Part shown: piece after piece, positions 1 through 8,614 of the stretch
Layout of the letters: every line of letters begins with the position of its first letter
How positions within the stretch are numbered: position 1 is the first letter of the stretch
Source: Gemmatimonadales bacterium
Lineage (GTDB): Bacteria; Gemmatimonadota; Gemmatimonadetes; Palauibacterales; Palauibacteraceae
Length of the DNA stretch: 64,000 nt
Assembly (NCBI GenBank): GCA_009840115.1
Contig: VXOJ01000016.1
Span: 1-64,000, forward strand
Reading direction: 5' to 3'
Position numbers and translations under genes: made by a program
Notes under the pieces: model-generated
The model's input: the letters and a program-made list of their open reading frames with translations, nothing else
Database searches by the model: none
What the model was told of the DNA's origin: nothing

Positions 1-110
1 ACCCTCCCCGCCGCCTCCCGCCCCCCGGGGGGGCCCCGCCCCCCCCCCCCCGGCGCCCGCGCGCCCGGCGGGGTCGGGGGGGGCGACGGGGACGATCCGG
101 GGGCGGCGGC
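1..110. other. Extreme G/C homopolymer stretch at window edge
   Basis: The first ~110 bases are almost purely runs of C and G. Read on the minus strand in the ddl frame they stay open but give a Gly/Pro/Arg-rich string with no resemblance to the family. This may be a sequencing or assembly artefact at a contig end rather than real coding sequence. Confidence 0.6.
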
Positions 111-357
111 CGGGCGTCAGGGCGAGCCGGACCGGCGCGTCCGGGAGGCGGATGCGCCGCGGGTCCGAAGCGTGCCGGAGAAAGCGCGATTCGTCGGCGA
201 GGTGCCAGCGGCCGCGGCGGTCGATGCCGATGAGCACGATGTCGCAGCGCTCGCGGTCGATCGCCTCGATGACGTTCTTCGCCGAGCGGAGCGATACCTC
301 GTGCTCCGGGGACTCGCCGCCGAAGAGCACGCCGACGCGCAGGCGGCGGTCAGCCAC
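1..357 (-). CDS. ddl: D-alanine--D-alanine ligase, N-terminal part (runs off window)
   Basis: Partial gene for the ATP-grasp ligase that makes the D-Ala-D-Ala dipeptide for peptidoglycan in the cytoplasm. From a GTG start at 357 the frame reads [20 protein letters not shown], followed by [14 protein letters not shown] and the [11 protein letters not shown] segment, the classic Ddl N-terminus. The GTG overlaps the TGA of the upstream TonB-like gene by 8 nt, so the two are probably translationally coupled. From about residue 80 onward the reading becomes a Gly/Pro/Arg-rich string, and the conserved LHGxxGEDG motif expected near residue 95 is not seen. The identity of residues 1-75 is clear; the rest is doubtful because of the G/C-run region. 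Confidence 0.85.
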   Translation of the reverse strand, partial: MADRRLRVGVLFGGESPEHEVSLRSAKNVIEAIDRERCDIVLIGIDRRGRWHLADESRFLRHASDPRRIRLPDAPVRLALTPGRRPRIVPVAPPDPAGRAGAGGGGAGPPRGAGGGGEG

Positions 358-790
358 GGGGCCCCGGCGCGGGATAGTGGACGGGGAGTTGCGCCCAGAT
401 GGCGGTGGGGGCGCCGCCGTGCTGCGCCGGCCGGTACCGAAGCTGGCGGGCGCCTTCCACCGCGGCCGAGTCGAGGACGGAATGTCCCGACGAGGTCACG
501 ACGGCGACGGAGTCGACGCGTCCGGCATCGGTGATCCGAATGCGGAGGACGATGTCTCCGCCCGCGCCCTCCTCGAGAGCCTCGGCCGGGTAGGGGAACG
601 AGGGGGACGGCGCGGACTCGAGCACGGGCATCACGAGGCCGCCCTCGCGGAGCTGGTCCACGCGCAGCGCGCCGACCTCGGGGTCCGAGTCGTCCGCGCA
701 CCCGGTGGACGCGACGGCGGCAAGCGCGGCGAGGGCGGCGAAAACCGCAACGACGCCGGACGCGGGGCGTTGCCGCGCGCGGCTAGCCAT
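350..790 (-). CDS. Lipoprotein with TonB C-terminal-like domain
   Basis: A 146-residue exported protein. Residues 12-31 form a hydrophobic signal ending in a lipobox-like ASTGC (Cys31). Residues ~62-140 match the TonB C-terminal fold: P-x-YP start, [16 protein letters not shown], the SSGHSVLD turn, then RYRPA and a closing strand. There is no N-terminal membrane anchor or Pro-rich spacer, so this is not a classical TonB; such domains also occur as stand-alone envelope proteins. The ATG overlaps the mutS stop (TAG at 783-785), and the TGA overlaps the ddl start. The gene therefore sits inside a mutS-ddl transcription unit. Domain call fairly sure, role unknown. Confidence 0.7.
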   Translation of the reverse strand: MASRARQRPASGVVAVFAALAALAAVASTGCADDSDPEVGALRVDQLREGGLVMPVLESAPSPSFPYPAEALEEGAGGDIVLRIRITDAGRVDSVAVVTSSGHSVLDSAAVEGARQLRYRPAQHGGAPTAIWAQLPVHYPAPGPRG

Positions 791-3428
791 CGCCGAACGC
801 CTTCCACTCGGCGAGCGTGTTCAGCGCTTCGAGCGGCGTCATCCCGTCGAGGTCGAGCGCGGCCAGCTTCTCGAGCACCGCGCGGGCGGCCGCGATGTCC
901 GCGCTTTCGGCCTCGCCGGACGGCGTCGCGTCGCCCTCCCGGCGGGAGACGGCGGCCTCGAACAGGGAGAGCTGTCCCATCCCCGCCTCGGCGAGCGCGG
1001 CGCCACGGCCGCCGGCGCCCCACGGCCCGCTCTCGAGCACGCCGAGGATGCGGGCGGCGCGCCCCACGACGTCGGGGGGCAGCCCGGCCAGCCGGGCGAC
1101 GTGGACGCCGTAGGAACGGTCCGAGCCCCCCGGCTGCAGCCGGTAGAGGAAGACGATGTCCTGACCGGTCTCGCGCACCGCGACGTTGAAGGCGGCCGCG
1201 CGCGGCAGCGACTCCGCGAGGCCGACGAGTTCGTGGTAGTGGGTGGCGAACACGGTGCGCGCCCCGAGTTCGTGCAGCCGCTCGGTCACCGCCCACGCGA
1301 TCGAGAGGCCATCGTACGTCGACGTGCCCCGCCCGATCTCGTCGAGGAGGACGAGCGAGCGCTCGGTGGCGCCGTGCAGGATGGTCGCGGTTTCCGTCAT
1401 CTCCACCATGAAGGTGCTCTGCCCCGCCGCGAGGTTGTCGCTCGCGCCCACGCGCGTGAACACGCGGTCGCAGACCCCGATGCGGGCCCGGCGAGCCGGG
1501 ACGAAGGAACCGATGTGCGCCATGAGCGCGATGAGTCCCGCCTGGCGCAGGACGGTGGATTTCCCCGCCATGTTCGGGCCGGTGACGATCAGGGTCCGGC
1601 GCTCCTCGTCCAGCCGCATGTCGTTCGGGATGAAGGTGTCCCGCGCGACCGCGTTCTCGACGACCGGGTGCCGGCCCTCTTCGATGTCGAAGACGACGTC
1701 GTCGCTGAGCCGCGGGCGCACGTAGTCCTCGGCGGCGGCGACCTCGGCGAGACAGGCGAGGAAGTCGATCTCGGCGACGAGGGCGGCGGTCGCCTGAATC
1801 CGCCCGACCTCGGCGGCGACGGCGTCCCGCAGCGAGTGGAAGAGCTGCGCCTCGAGCCGCGCGATCTCGTCGTCGGCCCCGAGGACCTTCGCCTCCCACT
1901 CCTTGAGTTCCGGCGTGAGATAGCGCTCGGCGTTCGTGAGCGTCTGCCGGCGGGTCCACTCCTCCGGCACGCGGTCGAGCTTCGAGCGCGTGACCTCGAG
2001 ATAGTACCCGAACACCTTGTTGAACCCGATCTTCAGCGTGTCGATGCCGGTGCGCTCGCGCTCCCTCACCTGCATGCCGGCGATGAACTCGACCGCGCCC
2101 CCGCGCACTCCGCGCAGTTCGTCGAGTTCGGCGGAGAAGCCCTTCCGGATCACGCCTCCGTCCTTGAGGGCGTGGGGGGCATCGGGGTCGATGGCTTCGG
2201 CGATGCGGGCCGCCACGTCCCGGAGCGGGTCGAAGCCGGAGCGAAGCTCGGCGAGACGGCCGGCTTCCAGCGGCGAGAGGGCGGCGGCGAGTCCGGGCAG
2301 CGCGTCGAGCGAGAGGCCGAGACCGAGGAGTTCCCGGGGCGCCGCCCGGCCGGTGGAGACGCGGGCGGCGAGCCGCTCCAGGTCGCGGATGGGGCGGAGC
2401 GCGCCCCGGACGCGCTCGCGCGCCTCCGCCCGCTCGACGAGTTCCTGCACGGCGTCGAGGCGGGCCGCGATCTCGTCGCGGACGACGAGCGGGCGCAGCA
2501 GGCGTCGCCGCAGCAGGCGCGCGCCCATCGGCGTCCGCGTGCGGTCGACGAGGGCGAGCAGCGACGCCCCCGCGCCGGGGCGCAGCGGTTCAACGAGTTC
2601 GAGGTTCCGCCGGGTCATCTCGTCGAGGTACATGACGCGCCCGGCCCGGTCCACGCGCGGCGGCCGCAGGTGGTCGAGGCCGGCCGGCCGCACCTCCGCC
2701 AGGTAGCCGAGGAGGGCGCCGCTCGCCGCGAGGAGAAGCGGGTCGCGCGCGGGATCGAGGCCGAAGCCGGTGGAGGAGGCGACCCCGAACCACTCGCGGA
2801 GCCGCTCGTCCCCGAGCGAGGCGTCGAAGCGCCAGGCGGGCCGCTCGGTCAGGTGCCAGGGTCCGGCGGGCGCCTCCGTCTCCTCGGGGATCACGATCTC
2901 GGCCGGCTCGAGCCGCCGGAGTTCGTCGTCGAGATCCGGCGCCGCCACCTCGCGAAGCTCGAACTCGCCGGTCGAGAGGTCGACGGTGGCGAGCCCGAAC
3001 GGGGCGTCTCCGGCGATCGCGACCACGTAGTTGTTGCGGCCCGCCGCGAGGAGCCTGTCCTCGAGCACCGTGCCCGGGGTGATGATCTCGACGACATCCC
3101 TCTTCACGATTCCCCGGGCCTCCGCCGGGTCCTCGAGTTGCTCGCAGATCGCCACGCGGCGTCCCATCTCGAGCAGGCGGGAGACGTACTCGTTCAGCGC
3201 CTTGACGGGAACGCCCGCGAGGGGAACGTCCCGCTTTCCGCCGTTGTTGCGCGCGGTGAGGGTGAGTCCCAGCAGGCCGCTCCCCTCCTCCGCGTCCTCG
3301 AAGAACATCTCGTAGAAGTCGCCGACCCGGAAGAAGAGGAGCGAGTCGGGATGGCGCGACTTGATGTCGAGATACTGCCGGATGAGCGGCGAGTGCCCGC
3401 GCGGGTCCGGGGTGGCCGGGGCCATCAT
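783..3428 (-). CDS. mutS: DNA mismatch repair protein MutS
   Basis: ATPase that recognises base mismatches and starts methyl-independent or MutL-dependent repair. Length 881 residues from the ATG at 3428, normal for MutS1. The N-terminal mismatch-binding loop GDFYEMF carries the Phe-x-Glu pair that contacts the mismatch. The Walker A GPNMAGKST begins at about residue 617, and LLDEIGRGTSTYDG supplies the Walker B/signature region. A longer frame reaches 3473 but would run into the SPOR gene; the ATG at 3428 (or 3425) follows a GTGAGGCG ribosome site and leaves a 4-nt gap after the SPOR stop. It lies in a co-directional chain with holA and the SPOR gene. Confidence 0.97.
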   Translation of the reverse strand: MMAPATPDPRGHSPLIRQYLDIKSRHPDSLLFFRVGDFYEMFFEDAEEGSGLLGLTLTARNNGGKRDVPLAGVPVKALNEYVSRLLEMGRRVAICEQLEDPAEARGIVKRDVVEIITPGTVLEDRLLAAGRNNYVVAIAGDAPFGLATVDLSTGEFELREVAAPDLDDELRRLEPAEIVIPEETEAPAGPWHLTERPAWRFDASLGDERLREWFGVASSTGFGLDPARDPLLLAASGALLGYLAEVRPAGLDHLRPPRVDRAGRVMYLDEMTRRNLELVEPLRPGAGASLLALVDRTRTPMGARLLRRRLLRPLVVRDEIAARLDAVQELVERAEARERVRGALRPIRDLERLAARVSTGRAAPRELLGLGLSLDALPGLAAALSPLEAGRLAELRSGFDPLRDVAARIAEAIDPDAPHALKDGGVIRKGFSAELDELRGVRGGAVEFIAGMQVRERERTGIDTLKIGFNKVFGYYLEVTRSKLDRVPEEWTRRQTLTNAERYLTPELKEWEAKVLGADDEIARLEAQLFHSLRDAVAAEVGRIQATAALVAEIDFLACLAEVAAAEDYVRPRLSDDVVFDIEEGRHPVVENAVARDTFIPNDMRLDEERRTLIVTGPNMAGKSTVLRQAGLIALMAHIGSFVPARRARIGVCDRVFTRVGASDNLAAGQSTFMVEMTETATILHGATERSLVLLDEIGRGTSTYDGLSIAWAVTERLHELGARTVFATHYHELVGLAESLPRAAAFNVAVRETGQDIVFLYRLQPGGSDRSYGVHVARLAGLPPDVVGRAARILGVLESGPWGAGGRGAALAEAGMGQLSLFEAAVSRREGDATPSGEAESADIAAARAVLEKLAALDLDGMTPLEALNTLAEWKAFGDG

Positions 3429-3432
3429 CGCC

Positions 3433-4254
3433 TCACGAGACGACGGGGATGACGGAAGGCTCGAAGCCCGCATCCCGGAGTCGGCGCACGAGGCTCTCCG
3501 CCGCTTCCCGGCGGGCGAAGCGGCCCAGCCGGACGCGGTGCAATCCGTCGAGCTCGACGACGCGGGAGAAGAAGCCGGCGGCCTCCAGCCGCCCGCGCGT
3601 CTCCTCCGCCGGATCCCGGCGCGAGAACGCCCCCACCTGGATCGCGAAGCGCGGGGCGCCCGGGGCGCAGCCGAGCGATGCGGCCTCCGCGAGGCGCTCG
3701 GTCTCCGTGGCGCCGACGCGCCGGCCCTCCGCGGCGGCCCGTTGCCACGCCTCGCACGCCCGATCGATCAGCCCCCGGGCCTCGAACGTCCGCGCGGTCC
3801 AGTACCAGGACTCGACGGTCTCGGCGCTCCGGGGATGGTCCGACCGCAGGCGCTCGAGATCGGCCGCCGCGCGGGAGGGTTCGTCGAGCGCCAGGTCCAG
3901 TTGCGCGAGCCTCAGCCACGCGCGGGAGCCGTAGCGCGAGCCGCCGTCCATGGCGACGGAGAGGAGTTCCGCGCGGGCGGAGTCCGGGTCGGGCAGGAGA
4001 CGCGCCCGCAGGTACCGCGCGCGCAGCACGTCGCCGCGCGCCGCGTTCCGCCCCTCCGTGGCGAACCAGCGCTCGATCGCCTCCGCGGCGCCCTCGACCC
4101 TCCCGGCTTCGATCCGCGCCTCGAGAAGGTCCAGATCCACGGGAGCGGCGGCTTGCGCGGCCTGACCGGCCTGCGCGGCGGAGGGGACGGAGAGCCCCCA
4201 CAGCGGCGCGCCGGCGAGGAGCGCCAGCGCCCACCCGCGGCCGCTCCCCGTCAT
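3433..4254 (-). CDS. Secreted SPOR-domain protein with helical repeats
   Basis: A 273-residue protein starting MTGSGRGWALALLAG with a cleavable signal (cut after AAQA, near residue 28). The middle (~35-195) is rich in helix-turn-helix repeat-like segments resembling tetratricopeptide arrays. The C-terminus (~200-273), from FAIQVGAFSRRDPAEE to RRLRDAGFEPSVIPV, is a SPOR domain, a fold that binds glycan strands lacking stem peptides at division sites. The start is set by a 4-nt ATGA overlap with the holA stop (4251-4254). An upstream open extension contains no signal and overlaps holA. It probably acts in envelope maintenance; the exact role is inferred from the domain only. Confidence 0.8.
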   Translation of the reverse strand: MTGSGRGWALALLAGAPLWGLSVPSAAQAGQAAQAAAPVDLDLLEARIEAGRVEGAAEAIERWFATEGRNAARGDVLRARYLRARLLPDPDSARAELLSVAMDGGSRYGSRAWLRLAQLDLALDEPSRAAADLERLRSDHPRSAETVESWYWTARTFEARGLIDRACEAWQRAAAEGRRVGATETERLAEAASLGCAPGAPRFAIQVGAFSRRDPAEETRGRLEAAGFFSRVVELDGLHRVRLGRFARREAAESLVRRLRDAGFEPSVIPVVS

Positions 4255-5261
4255 CTCCCGGCGGTTTCCGCCCGCCCCAGTTCCAGGAGCGTCCCGGCGA
4301 GCACGGCGTGGTCTCCCCGCCCCGACTTGAGGTGCCGGTCGGCGCGGTGGAGCGCCCGCAGCGCGTGATCGAGTTCGTGTACGGTCCATGCCCTCGCCTG
4401 CTTCGCGTAGGCGTTCGCTTTCCAGGAGAGATAGCCGCGCCCGGTCTCCGACAGGGCGGCTCGCAGGCCGGCAGGTCCCGCGTCGAGGGCCAGACCAAGC
4501 AGAAGGTGCTGTTCCACAAGTCCGGCGACCAGCCCGACCCCCCGTTCCGAAGTGAGCACGTTTTCCAACTCGCGCAAGGCGCGGCGGTAGTCGCGAGAAG
4601 CCACGAGGTCGAGCCAGGTCCAGCGATCGATCCGGTGCGTCCGGGGAACGACGTCGCGGATGTCCGCGTCGGTCCGGCGGTCGGCGGGAAGCGAAGCGAG
4701 CTTCTCGAGTTCGGCGTCCAGCGTCGAGAGGTCCGATCCGACGGCTCCGGCGATCCACTGGGCCGCCGCCGGCGAGAGGTCGAGCTTCCAGCGCCGCCGC
4801 GCCCGGTCGTGGATCCAGCCGGGGATCTCGGCCGCCCGGGGCGTCGTCCACTCCAGCGTGCGGCAGACCTTCCTGAGGTCGCGGTAGAAAGCCGCGCGCG
4901 ACCCCTTGGGGATGCGCGCCGTCACGATGAGGGCGAGGTCGGCGGGCGGCGACGCGGCCACCTGTTGCAGGACCGCGCGGGCCTTCTTTCCCAGCCGCTC
5001 GACGTCGCGCACGAAGACGACGCGGCGCTCCGCCATCATCGGGGGCATGGCCAGGGTGGCGGCGAGCTGCTCGTCCGTCACGTCCCCGGCCTGGAACTGG
5101 TCGTAGTTGAAGTCGCGCGTGGCCGGATCGACGGCGGCCTCGACGAGCTGGTGCGCGGCTTCGTCCCGCAGGCGGATCGCGTCTCCGTGCAGGAACCAGG
5201 CGCCGGTCGGGGGACCCTGGCCCAGGGCTCGCGAGAGCCGCGGGTCGAGGGGCGTGCTCAC
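4251..5261 (-). CDS. holA: DNA polymerase III delta subunit
   Basis: Clamp-loader delta subunit that opens the sliding clamp ring. The 336 residues match the family's usual ~340. Family features are visible: FNYDQFQAGDV early, the MPPMMAERRVVFVRDVERL segment typical of HolA domain I, and the ALRELENVLTSERG collar-domain region. It lacks Walker motifs, as expected for delta. Starts at GTG 5261. The stop overlaps the following SPOR gene start (ATGA). Identification rests on overall pattern rather than catalytic residues. Confidence 0.9.
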   Translation of the reverse strand: MSTPLDPRLSRALGQGPPTGAWFLHGDAIRLRDEAAHQLVEAAVDPATRDFNYDQFQAGDVTDEQLAATLAMPPMMAERRVVFVRDVERLGKKARAVLQQVAASPPADLALIVTARIPKGSRAAFYRDLRKVCRTLEWTTPRAAEIPGWIHDRARRRWKLDLSPAAAQWIAGAVGSDLSTLDAELEKLASLPADRRTDADIRDVVPRTHRIDRWTWLDLVASRDYRRALRELENVLTSERGVGLVAGLVEQHLLLGLALDAGPAGLRAALSETGRGYLSWKANAYAKQARAWTVHELDHALRALHRADRHLKSGRGDHAVLAGTLLELGRAETAGR

Positions 5262-5301
5262 GACGACGGGAGAGACCCGTGCCGCGGGCCGCGGGGGTGG
5301 G

Positions 5302-5877
5302 TCAGCGAGACTCGTCGAGTTGGCCGGAGCGCCGCTCGGCCGGCAGGACGATGGCGTCGCTCGTCGCGATCGGCACCGCGTACGACTGCCCGAACAGCCC
5401 GCCTCCGTCGTCGAGCGCCGGAGCGAACGGCACGAGGAACCAGTCGGGCACGTAGGCGTCGCCGGCGAACCGGCTCCCCTGGCTCTCGGCCACCGCTTCC
5501 TGGGGCACGTCCGCCATCACCGGCGGAAGCTGAACTTCGACGAGCATGGGCTGGCTTCCGTTCGACACGCCGAGCGTGAACAGTCCCGCCGACGCCAGGG
5601 CAATGGCGGCGGCCCGGCCGACCTGGCCGCGCCAGGACCGCTTCGGGGACTCGTCGACATGGTAGAGGCGATGCTGCAGGCGGGGGAGGAAATCCGGAGA
5701 GGTGGTGACGCGAGGCAGGGCGCGCCATGCGGCGAGCCCGCGAGTCATGACCCGCTGGTAACGCCGACACGACCTGCAATCCTCCAGATGCGCGTCGAAG
5801 CGACGGCGCTCGCCGGCGGCAAGCGTACCGTCGAGGTAGTCGGTATGTCGGTCGATAAACTCTTTGCAAACCATCAT
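5302..5877 (-). CDS. Zinc-finger anti-sigma factor, membrane-anchored
   Basis: A 191-residue protein with an N-terminal zf-HC2 module: Cys4, His30, Cys34 and Cys37 in the HxxxCxxC arrangement of ZAS anti-sigma factors. A single hydrophobic segment at ~87-105 (AAAIALASAGLFTLGV) is followed by a ~85-residue periplasmic tail rich in Pro and Asp. It lies 46 nt downstream of an ECF sigma gene on the same strand, the usual sigma/anti-sigma arrangement, so it most likely holds that sigma factor inactive at the membrane until an envelope signal arrives. Two consecutive ATG codons (5877, 5874) could serve as start. Confidence 0.85.
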   Translation of the reverse strand: MMVCKEFIDRHTDYLDGTLAAGERRRFDAHLEDCRSCRRYQRVMTRGLAAWRALPRVTTSPDFLPRLQHRLYHVDESPKRSWRGQVGRAAAIALASAGLFTLGVSNGSQPMLVEVQLPPVMADVPQEAVAESQGSRFAGDAYVPDWFLVPFAPALDDGGGLFGQSYAVPIATSDAIVLPAERRSGQLDESR

Positions 5878-5923
5878 TGCACCAGCGTTCCTTCCGTTGT
5901 CCGGGCCGCGCGGGCCCGGAACT

Positions 5924-6580
5924 TCAATCGAGCATCGGGGCGATGATGCGGGCGAACCGGTTCCGCGCCCGATTGAGGCGCGACTTCACGGTGCCCAGCG
6001 TCACGCCCGTGATCTCGGAAATCTCCTCGTAGCTCTTCCCTTCCAGTTCGCGCAGTACGAATACCACACGGTGATGCTCGGGAAGTTCCGCGACCGCGGC
6101 CTCGACCTGTTCGCGCACCCGCCGCTTGCGGAACAGATCGTCGGGCCGGTAGGCCGTATCCTCGAACTCGAGCGGCCGGTGGTCGGCTTCCCAGCTCTTC
6201 CGGAGCGTATGGAAGAGTACCAGCGGATTGCGCGCCCGGTTCCGCAGTTCGTTCTTCGCCAGGTTGCTGGCGATCGTATAGATCCAGGTCGAGAACTTCC
6301 GCGAGGGATCGAACCGGTGGAGGTGCCGGTAGACCCGCACGAACGTCTCCTGCACGAGATCCTCGGCCCGGTCCCGGTCGCCGATCGTGCGGTAGATGAA
6401 GTTCAGCAGGCGGTCCTGGTAGCGGTCGGCGATCTCGTTGAACGCGAAGCGCTGCCCCCCCAGGTAGTGGGTGACGAGTTCGGCATCCTCGAGGCGCTTC
6501 AACTCTCCGCGCCCGAGCGATGCCATCTCCTCCGGCGCCGCGTACTGCCTCGATACCTCGAGGTTCGGCTTCGTGTCCAT
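5924..6580 (-). CDS. ECF RNA polymerase sigma factor (RpoE-like)
   Basis: A 218-residue sigma-70 family protein. Region 2 (YQDRLLNFIYRTIGDRDRAE, then FSTWIYTIASNLAKNELR) and region 4 (LPEHHRVVFVLRELEGKSYE, then GTVKSRLNRAR with its helix-turn-helix) are both complete, with a short linker and no region 3, as in ECF factors. The ATG at 6580 is preceded by AGGGAG. A longer open frame to 6934 lies within the NUDIX gene and is not needed. It is followed by a matching zinc-finger anti-sigma gene. It probably drives an envelope-stress regulon; the target promoters cannot be read from this window. Confidence 0.92.
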   Translation of the reverse strand: MDTKPNLEVSRQYAAPEEMASLGRGELKRLEDAELVTHYLGGQRFAFNEIADRYQDRLLNFIYRTIGDRDRAEDLVQETFVRVYRHLHRFDPSRKFSTWIYTIASNLAKNELRNRARNPLVLFHTLRKSWEADHRPLEFEDTAYRPDDLFRKRRVREQVEAAVAELPEHHRVVFVLRELEGKSYEEISEITGVTLGTVKSRLNRARNRFARIIAPMLD

Positions 6581-6624
6581 GCCGCTCCCTTTGCGGGGCT
6601 CCCCTTTGCGGGCGATTCGGCGCG

Positions 6625-7260
6625 TTAAACCCCGCTGTCGCCGATTCGATCCATCCGGCGGGCGACCCAGCGCGCCGCGAGGGTCAGCGCGCAGATCGTC
6701 TTGCCGTCGGTGATCTCTCCCGCATCGATCATCTCGATGGTACGGCGGAGGGGCAGCCGATGCACATCCATGAACTCGCTCGCCTCGTGACGCGTCTCCC
6801 CCGCCGCCAGCTCCCACGCCGCGAAGAGGTGGATGACCTCGTCCGTGAACCCCGGCGTCGTGTGCACGGAGGCCAGCCGCTCCAGGCGCCCGGCGCGGAG
6901 CCCCGCCTCCTCTTCCAGTTCCCGGAGCGCGCACGCCTCGGGGGGCTCGCCGGGCTCCAGGTTCCCGGCCGGCACCTCCCAGATGAACCCGGCGGCGGCG
7001 TACCTGTATTGGCGCACCAGCGTGACGATGGGTTCGGGCGGGGCGGCGCCGGCGGTCTCGCGGTGCGCGTCGGGAAGGTCCAGCGCGACGACGGCCGCGG
7101 CGCCGGAGTGGCGGATCAGTTCGAGCCGCCCGATGGACCCGTCCGGAAACCGCACGCGATCCACGTCGACATGGATCCTGCGGCCGGAGTAGACGCGCTC
7201 TCCGTCCACCCGGCCCGTCGAGGCGCGGCCCCTCTCGCCTTCCTGCGCGCCGCCGCTCAC
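6625..7260 (-). CDS. NUDIX hydrolase, ADP-ribose pyrophosphatase type
   Basis: A 211-residue hydrolase. The NUDIX box GX5EX7REUXEEXGU is complete (GNLEPGEPPEACALRELEEE, then AGL) in mid protein, preceded by VTLVRQYRYAAAGFIWEVPA, which is characteristic of the NudF/ADP-ribose pyrophosphatase branch. It would split ADP-ribose or related nucleoside diphosphates into AMP and a sugar phosphate. GTG start, 7 nt after the upstream M16 gene stop, so it belongs to the same transcript. Its substrate cannot be decided from the sequence. Confidence 0.88.
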   Translation of the reverse strand: MSGGAQEGERGRASTGRVDGERVYSGRRIHVDVDRVRFPDGSIGRLELIRHSGAAAVVALDLPDAHRETAGAAPPEPIVTLVRQYRYAAAGFIWEVPAGNLEPGEPPEACALRELEEEAGLRAGRLERLASVHTTPGFTDEVIHLFAAWELAAGETRHEASEFMDVHRLPLRRTIEMIDAGEITDGKTICALTLAARWVARRMDRIGDSGV

Positions 7261-7267
7261 GGCGCGG

Positions 7268-8614
7268 TCACGAAGCGGGCCGGACGTCCACGGGCCCGAG
7301 GCCGTCCAGCGTGGGCGCGGCCGTCGCCGCGTCGCCGACGGCGAGGAGCGTGAGGCGGTCGGGATCGAGGTACGTGCGGCAGACCTCCCGCACCTCCTCG
7401 GGCGTCACGGCCTCGATGCGGGAGCGGTACGTCTCCCAGTAGTCGTCCGGGAGGCCGAATACGCGCTGACGGCTCACCTTTCCGCAGATCTGCACGGCGG
7501 TCTCGAACTGGAGCGGCAGGGAGAGCGTGAGGGCGTTGCGGGCCAGCTTCATCTCGTCGTCGGTGACGGGCGCCGTGCGCATGCCCTCGATCTCGCGCAG
7601 GATCTCCTCGAACGCGGGTCCGGTCCGGCCGGTCTCGACGGCGGTGCGCGCGATGAAGGGCCCCGCGCCGCGGCGGAACCGGAAACTCGACCTCGCGCCG
7701 TAGGTCCACCCCTTGTCCTCGCGCAGATTGAGGTTGATGCGGGAGTTGAAGAGGCCGCCGAGGATCGCGTTGGCCACGATGATCGCGTGATGGTCCTCGG
7801 TGTTGTGCGGCACGCCCACCGTCGCGACGCGAATCTCGCTCTGGGCGCTGCCGGGACGGTCGATGAGGATGAGGCCGTTCGCCCGCGCCTCGGGCGTTTC
7901 CGGGGGGGAGACCGGGGCGGTCTCGCCGCTCCAGGCGCCGAAACGCGCCTCCGCCGCGGCCAGCAGACGCTCGCGGTCGAGGTCGCCGCACGCGATGAGG
8001 AGGGCGCCGCCGGGCCGGTACCGCTCTGCATGGAACTCCCGCACCGTTTCCGTGCCGATCGCCGACACGGTGGCCTCGGTGCCGGCCGCCGCCCGCCCGT
8101 ACAGGCCGTCGCCGTAGAGTTCGGCGATGGTCGCGAGACCCGCGACGGTCGCCGGGTCGTCCGCCTGGCGCTCGATCTCGTCGATGCGCTCGCGGCGGAT
8201 GCGTTCGACCTCGTGCTCGGGAAACTCGGAATCGAGGATGGTGGCGGCGAGGAACTCGAGCGCCTCCTCGAACAACTCCGACAGGAAGTGCATGGAGACG
8301 GCCCCGACGGCGTAGCCGGCCGTCGCGCGGTAGCCAACGCCGAGGCGGTCGAGCCAGCGCGCCATCTGGATGGCGTCCCGGCCGGGGGTGCCGGCGGTGA
8401 GGAGCCGGGCCGTGAGTTCGCCGAGGCCGCCGAGTCGCGGCGGTTCGGCGCCCGCGCCGCACTCGAGGACGAGGTGGAGCGACACCTCGGGCAGACCGGG
8501 GCGTTCGGCGTGCTCGATGCGGAGGCCGTTGGGGAGCGCGTGCCGCTCGAAGTGCGGAAGCGCGAGCGGGCGCGGGGCGGCCGGCGCCGGGCGCAGGGCC
8601 CGGTCGGGGGTCAC
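7268..8614 (-). CDS. M16 peptidase family, non-catalytic partner subunit
   Basis: A 448-residue protein with two M16 lobes (ALPNGLRIEHAERPGLPEVS at the start of lobe 1; the LREDKGWTYGARSSFRFRRG substrate-binding signature in lobe 2). The position where active members carry HxxEH reads GGLGELTARLL, so the zinc site is missing. The Arg/Tyr-rich lobe-2 signature is kept, as in the inactive chain of heterodimeric M16B peptidases. Starts with GTG in a 4-nt GTGA overlap with the stop of the active partner. It should pair with that partner to form the closed proteolytic chamber. Confidence 0.88.
   Translation of the reverse strand: MTPDRALRPAPAAPRPLALPHFERHALPNGLRIEHAERPGLPEVSLHLVLECGAGAEPPRLGGLGELTARLLTAGTPGRDAIQMARWLDRLGVGYRATAGYAVGAVSMHFLSELFEEALEFLAATILDSEFPEHEVERIRRERIDEIERQADDPATVAGLATIAELYGDGLYGRAAAGTEATVSAIGTETVREFHAERYRPGGALLIACGDLDRERLLAAAEARFGAWSGETAPVSPPETPEARANGLILIDRPGSAQSEIRVATVGVPHNTEDHHAIIVANAILGGLFNSRINLNLREDKGWTYGARSSFRFRRGAGPFIARTAVETGRTGPAFEEILREIEGMRTAPVTDDEMKLARNALTLSLPLQFETAVQICGKVSRQRVFGLPDDYWETYRSRIEAVTPEEVREVCRTYLDPDRLTLLAVGDAATAAPTLDGLGPVDVRPAS

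Noticed and set aside
705-3452. 915-codon open frame on the plus strand across mutS
   Set aside because: Antisense shadow of mutS caused by high GC; lacks family features and a ribosome site. Same reasoning for other long antisense frames, e.g. plus strand 32347-35562 and 61595-63667.
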